Positions 62,684-64,000 of a stretch of DNA of 64,000 nucleotides are shown piece by piece. A program made the translations under genes and the position numbers. The stretch lies in NCBI RefSeq assembly GCF_002005205.3, contig NZ_CP019701.2, positions 496,001 through 560,000 on the forward strand, written 5' to 3'. The stretch's first letter is position 1. Each line of letters starts with the position of its first letter. The notes under the pieces are model-generated. The model was not told where the DNA came from. It saw only the letters and a list, made by a program, of their open reading frames with translations, and made no database searches. This DNA is from Rhizobium rhizogenes. GTDB taxonomy: Bacteria; Pseudomonadota; Alphaproteobacteria; Rhizobiales; Rhizobiaceae.

Positions 62684-62866
62684 ATGTCCATCCAGCAGAA
62701 TACGGCCAATGCTGCCGTTTCAGCAAAAACGGGCAGCTTCGCGCAATCGCTGACGGCGATCGTGCTGGGCCTGTTCGTAGTCGGTTTTGTCGGCTTTTCC
62801 CATGTGGAAGCCGTTCACAATGCCGCGCATGACACGCGTCATGCCAATGCCTTCCCCTGCCATTGA
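62684..62866 (+). CDS. cbtB: Cobalt transporter subunit CbtB
   Basis: 60-residue protein with a single membrane helix (about 20-38) and a His-rich C-terminus (HNAAHDTRHANAFPCH) that suits cobalt binding. It begins MSIQQNTAN behind GAGAGGGG. Controlled by the B12 riboswitch and followed 11 nt later by cbtA. Confidence 0.9.
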   Translation: MSIQQNTANAAVSAKTGSFAQSLTAIVLGLFVVGFVGFSHVEAVHNAAHDTRHANAFPCH

Positions 62867-62877
62867 GGGGAAACGGC

Positions 62878-63591
62878 ATGTCATTTTTTCGCAATATCGT
62901 TTTTACCGCCGTTCTGGTCGGTATCGTTGGCGGTTTGGCCGTCTCGGCCATGCAGGCTTTCGGCACCACGCCGCTCATCCTTCAGGCGGAAACCTTTGAA
63001 AGCGCCGGCGGCGAAGCGGCTCACAGCCATGATGCGGCAGCACCCGGCGCTGCGGTTCCCGCCCATGAGCATAATGACGAGGCCTGGGCTCCGGCCGATG
63101 GCTTCGAGCGCACCGCCTATACCGTTGCCGCCAATGTGCTGACGGCCATCGGTTACGCGCTTGTTCTGACCGGTCTCATCTCGCTGCGTGGCACCGATGC
63201 CGGCTGGCGCGAAGGTCTTTTGTGGGGCGTTGCCGGTTTTGCCGCCGTCATGCTCGCGCCGATGATCGGCCTGCCGCCGGAATTGCCGGGAAGCCCGGCC
63301 GCAGCACTTGAGGCACGGCAGATCTGGTGGCTCTCGACGGTTGCCGCAACCGCGGGCGGCATTGCGCTGATCGCGTTTCGCCGCGAGCCCTGGGCCATCG
63401 TTCTGGCTCTCGTGCTGATCGTCGCGCCGCATGTGGTGGGCGCACCGCTGCCGCCGGAAGGCGAACATGCGCTGGCGCCGCTGCCGCTGGAACGGCAGTT
63501 CATCGTTGCCGCCACCATCACCAGCTTCGTTTTCTGGGCGCTGCTTGGTACATTGAGCGCGTTTTTCCTGAAACGCTTCCAGTCGGCTTGA
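62878..63591 (+). CDS. cbtA: Cobalt transporter subunit CbtA
   Basis: 237 residues with about six membrane helices and a His-containing loop (AAHSHDAAAPGAAVPAHEHNDE) after the first helix. CbtA with CbtB is a predicted cobalt uptake system regulated by B12. The start MSFFRN is preferred over an ATG five codons upstream because GGGGAAACGGC fits better. Confidence 0.9.
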   Translation: MSFFRNIVFTAVLVGIVGGLAVSAMQAFGTTPLILQAETFESAGGEAAHSHDAAAPGAAVPAHEHNDEAWAPADGFERTAYTVAANVLTAIGYALVLTGLISLRGTDAGWREGLLWGVAGFAAVMLAPMIGLPPELPGSPAAALEARQIWWLSTVAATAGGIALIAFRREPWAIVLALVLIVAPHVVGAPLPPEGEHALAPLPLERQFIVAATITSFVFWALLGTLSAFFLKRFQSA

Positions 63592-63595
63592 AACC

Positions 63596-63910
63596 ATGCA
63601 GGACGCAGCGGAGTGGAGTGACGAACTCGATGCGCTGCGTTTTGCCGTTCCCGGTCACGGCGCGTTCTGCGCCGTGCACCGCCTTGCCTTCAAGGCCGCT
63701 CTGGGCAAAAGTCCCGATCGTGATGCGGCGCTTGCCTATTTTTACGACCACGAAGCTGCCTTTGCCGCTGCGGCACTCGCCAAGATAAGACGCTCAAACT
63801 TGCCCGCCGGCCGCAGCCTGCATTTGAACAGCCGCGATATCCGCCGCGCGATTGCCGGCGAGGGACCGGAGTTTGCGGCGCGTGTGTGCCGGGTGCTTGA
63901 TCGGCACTGA
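63596..63910 (+). CDS. Small conserved-looking protein co-transcribed with cbtBA
   Basis: 104 residues; starts 4 nt after cbtA, so it belongs to the riboswitch-controlled operon. Visible: HGAFCAVHRLAF near 22-33 with a Cys/His cluster, YFYDHEAAF, and a basic helical C-terminus (DIRRAIAGEG). No signal, no membrane helix; I do not recognise a family. A metal-handling or regulatory accessory role is only an inference from context and the Cys/His residues. Confidence 0.7.
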   Translation: MQDAAEWSDELDALRFAVPGHGAFCAVHRLAFKAALGKSPDRDAALAYFYDHEAAFAAAALAKIRRSNLPAGRSLHLNSRDIRRAIAGEGPEFAARVCRVLDRH

Positions 63911-63930
63911 CTGGCCTGATGGTCTCCCTT

Positions 63931-64000
63931 CCGTCATACCGGCCTTGAGCCGGTATCCAGCCAGCCCAGGTCCCTGGGCTGAAAAGACTCTTCTCGCCGC
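63931..64000. repeat. Mosaic palindromic repeat, truncated by the window edge
   Basis: Starts with the type-alpha cap CCGTCATACCGGC-CTTGA-GCCGGTAT and core CCAGCCAGCCCAGG / CCTGGGCTGA. The right half lies beyond the window. Confidence 0.7.

Overview
The window looks like a chromosomal segment of an Agrobacterium/Rhizobium-group alphaproteobacterium. Evidence is high GC content, rhizobial-type gene content (cysHDN, bet genes, ABC-F, cbtBA), and several families of rhizobial palindromic intergenic repeats, including three copies that match what I know as RIME elements. The gene order reminds me of the circular chromosome of the Agrobacterium tumefaciens complex, but this is from memory and unchecked. 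There is no rRNA operon, prophage, CRISPR array or complete insertion sequence; mobile DNA is limited to short palindromic elements and toxin-antitoxin pairs.

Layout. 0-1.4 kb: a partial lipoprotein, tRNA-Pro(CGG), a structured gene-free stretch and a 25-aa membrane peptide. 1.4-9.7 kb: a sulfur block, cysH-cysD-cysN (minus) divergent from an Rrf2-type regulator and a sulfate ABC transporter (binding protein, cysT, cysW, cysA) behind a palindromic operator. 9.7-14.8 kb: repeat nests, a strong-SD small ORF, a quinone oxidoreductase, an EAL-CBS-GGDEF protein, an orphan ParD-like antitoxin and an HdeD-like protein. 15-19 kb: betI-betB-betA (choline to glycine betaine), with a RIME between betB and betA and no betC. 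19-25 kb: a ParDE-like pair, a ClC antiporter, a DUF3750 protein, a rhizobial-type asparaginase and two GSTs. 24.5-31.4 kb: a MarR/MFS drug efflux pair, an HI1419/HI1420-like TA pair, a ligase-associated exonuclease with an ATP-dependent DNA ligase, and a Tat-exported alpha/beta hydrolase.

31.4-41.9 kb: a two-HMA, His-rich heavy-metal P-type ATPase behind a MerR-type promoter, twin L,D-transpeptidase lipoproteins, ohrR/ohr, an Xre-RES toxin pair, a YciI/MarR pair and a DUF899-DUF1579-VOC operon. 42-49 kb: an ABC-F ATPase with a likely leader-peptide attenuator, a HigBA-like pair, a YjgR-like ATPase, HxlR/SDR and AraC. 49-60.5 kb: two LysE exporters, an aldo/keto reductase, a bestrophin-like channel, two paralogous WYL regulators, tam, ilvE, LysR/GNAT, sodB and an Mn-type phosphoesterase. 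60.6-64 kb: two c-type cytochromes and a cobalamin riboswitch controlling cbtB-cbtA plus one small unknown gene.

A recurring architecture is a regulator divergent from, or autoregulating next to, its target with a visible palindrome between them (Rrf2/sulfate, BetI, MarR/MFS, OhrR/Ohr, MarR/DUF899, HxlR/SDR, LysR/GNAT, WYL/LysE, three TA modules). The least conventional signals are a 246-bp RIME-cored element with 92-bp perfect inverted repeats and an apparent 9-bp target duplication, the ABC-F leader peptide, and a 24-codon ORF whose ribosome-binding site copies the complement of the 16S tail over about 14 nt.
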